Shown here: piece by piece, positions 5,595 to 5,723 of the stretch
How positions within the stretch are numbered: position 1 is the first letter of the stretch
How the letters are laid out: each line of letters opens with the position of its first letter
NCBI GenBank assembly: GCA_944381295.1
Contig: CALWKP010000283.1
Coordinates: forward strand, 1-5,723
DNA from: an uncultured Clostridia bacterium
GTDB lineage: Bacteria > Bacillota > Clostridia > Oscillospirales > Acutalibacteraceae
Reading direction: 5' to 3'
Length of the DNA stretch: 5,723 nucleotides
The notes under the pieces: generated by a model
Seen by the model: the letters and a program-made list of their open reading frames with translations, nothing else
What the model was told of the DNA's origin: nothing
The model's database searches: none
Position numbers and translations under genes: made by a program

Positions 5595-5723
5595 ACAGTC
5601 AGGACCCCCGGCAAAGCCGGGGGCTTGAGTAAGCCCTAGAAGGGCATAATGCGGACAACGCCCCTCAAGGGGCCCCGAATGGGTCGGCCAACTGCATTGC
5701 TGACTCATGGCGGCCCCTTAAGG
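5595..5723 (+). ncRNA. HEARO / omega-RNA-like structured RNA, 3' end cut by window
   Basis: A dense nested fold starts directly after GTGA. Outer closing stem: AGTCAG 5597-5602 with CTGACT 5700-5705. Hairpin 1: CCCCCGGC 5605-5612, AAA loop, GCCGGGGG 5616-5623. Hairpin 2: GCCC 5633-5636 with GGGC 5642-5645. Inner long-range stem: AATGCGG 5648-5654 with CTGCATT 5692-5698 (one G-U pair). Within it are GCCCC 5660-5664 with GGGGC 5669-5673 (TCAA loop) and CCC 5674-5676 with GGG 5681-5683. A further CCCCTTAAGG begins a hairpin that the window edge truncates. The mutually compatible stems, GC-rich against an AT-rich flank, show a real structured RNA. HEARO RNAs (the guide scaffolds of IscB/IsrB nucleases) are known to sit just after ATGA or GTGA. 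Identity is recalled from that pattern, not from a search. The strand is inferred from the GTGA side. Confidence 0.55.
5595..5723 (+). mobile_element. Probable left end of an IS200/IS605-type (IscB/IsrB, HEARO) element, partial
   Basis: If the structured RNA is HEARO, the GTGA at 5591-5594 is the target tetranucleotide and 5595 the first base of the element. The abrupt change from AT-rich spacer to GC-rich structure at this point supports a boundary. IS200/IS605 elements make no target duplication and have no terminal inverted repeats, so their absence is expected. The nuclease gene (RuvC with or without HNH) would lie downstream of the window on the plus strand; some HEARO copies have no gene. 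No transposase is visible here. Confidence 0.42.

Noticed and set aside
5605..5626. GC-rich hairpin as the AraC gene's intrinsic terminator
   Set aside because: The stem is strong, but CTTGAG follows rather than a T-tract, and the hairpin is one part of a larger nested fold with long-range stems.
5595..5723. CRISPR array or simple inverted-repeat MITE
   Set aside because: There is no regularly spaced direct repeat. The hairpins differ from each other and are enclosed by long-range stems, which fits a structured RNA better.

Overview
The window looks like a chromosomal segment of a gut-type Firmicute, probably an Oscillospiraceae/Ruminococcaceae or Lachnospiraceae-like Clostridium relative. 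The grounds are AGGAGG/AAAGGAG ribosome binding sites, near-consensus sigma-A promoters, a classic stem plus T-tract terminator, and protein families typical of those bacteria. The genus cannot be named from the sequence alone.

Layout, left to right. Positions 1-126 (+) are the last 41 codons of an aldo/keto reductase. A short convergent intergenic region holds a possible terminator for that gene (about 145-175) and a strong terminator for the minus-strand operon (243-289). Positions 303-4390 are a tight four-gene minus-strand operon. In transcription order it encodes a 322-aa TIM-barrel sugar isomerase/epimerase, a 349-aa Gfo/Idh/MocA oxidoreductase, a 273-aa TIM-barrel isomerase/epimerase-like enzyme, and a 383-aa Gfo/Idh/MocA oxidoreductase. 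The gaps are 29, 45 and 21 nt. A divergent control region (4391-4571) carries two face-to-face promoters that share one TTATAA -10 core, plus a perfect 9+1+9 palindrome. Positions 4572-5480 (+) encode an AraC-family regulator. From 5481 there is no gene. Immediately after a GTGA tetranucleotide (5591-5594), a dense set of nested hairpins begins and runs off the window end. It resembles the HEARO/omega-RNA scaffold found at the left end of IscB/IsrB-type IS200/IS605 elements.

How the genes may work together. Two NAD(P)-dependent sugar dehydrogenases of different active-site subtypes (Tyr versus His), paired with two non-identical TIM-barrel enzymes under a divergent AraC sensor, form a self-contained catabolic cassette. 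The composition recalls oxidation-first pathways for glycosides (3-keto-glycoside formation, elimination/hydration or epimerisation, then re-reduction) and also inositol/inosose-type catabolism. The window contains no transporter, glycoside hydrolase or kinase, so the substrate cannot be assigned. The AraC protein probably senses the sugar through its N-terminal cupin and activates the operon from the palindrome.
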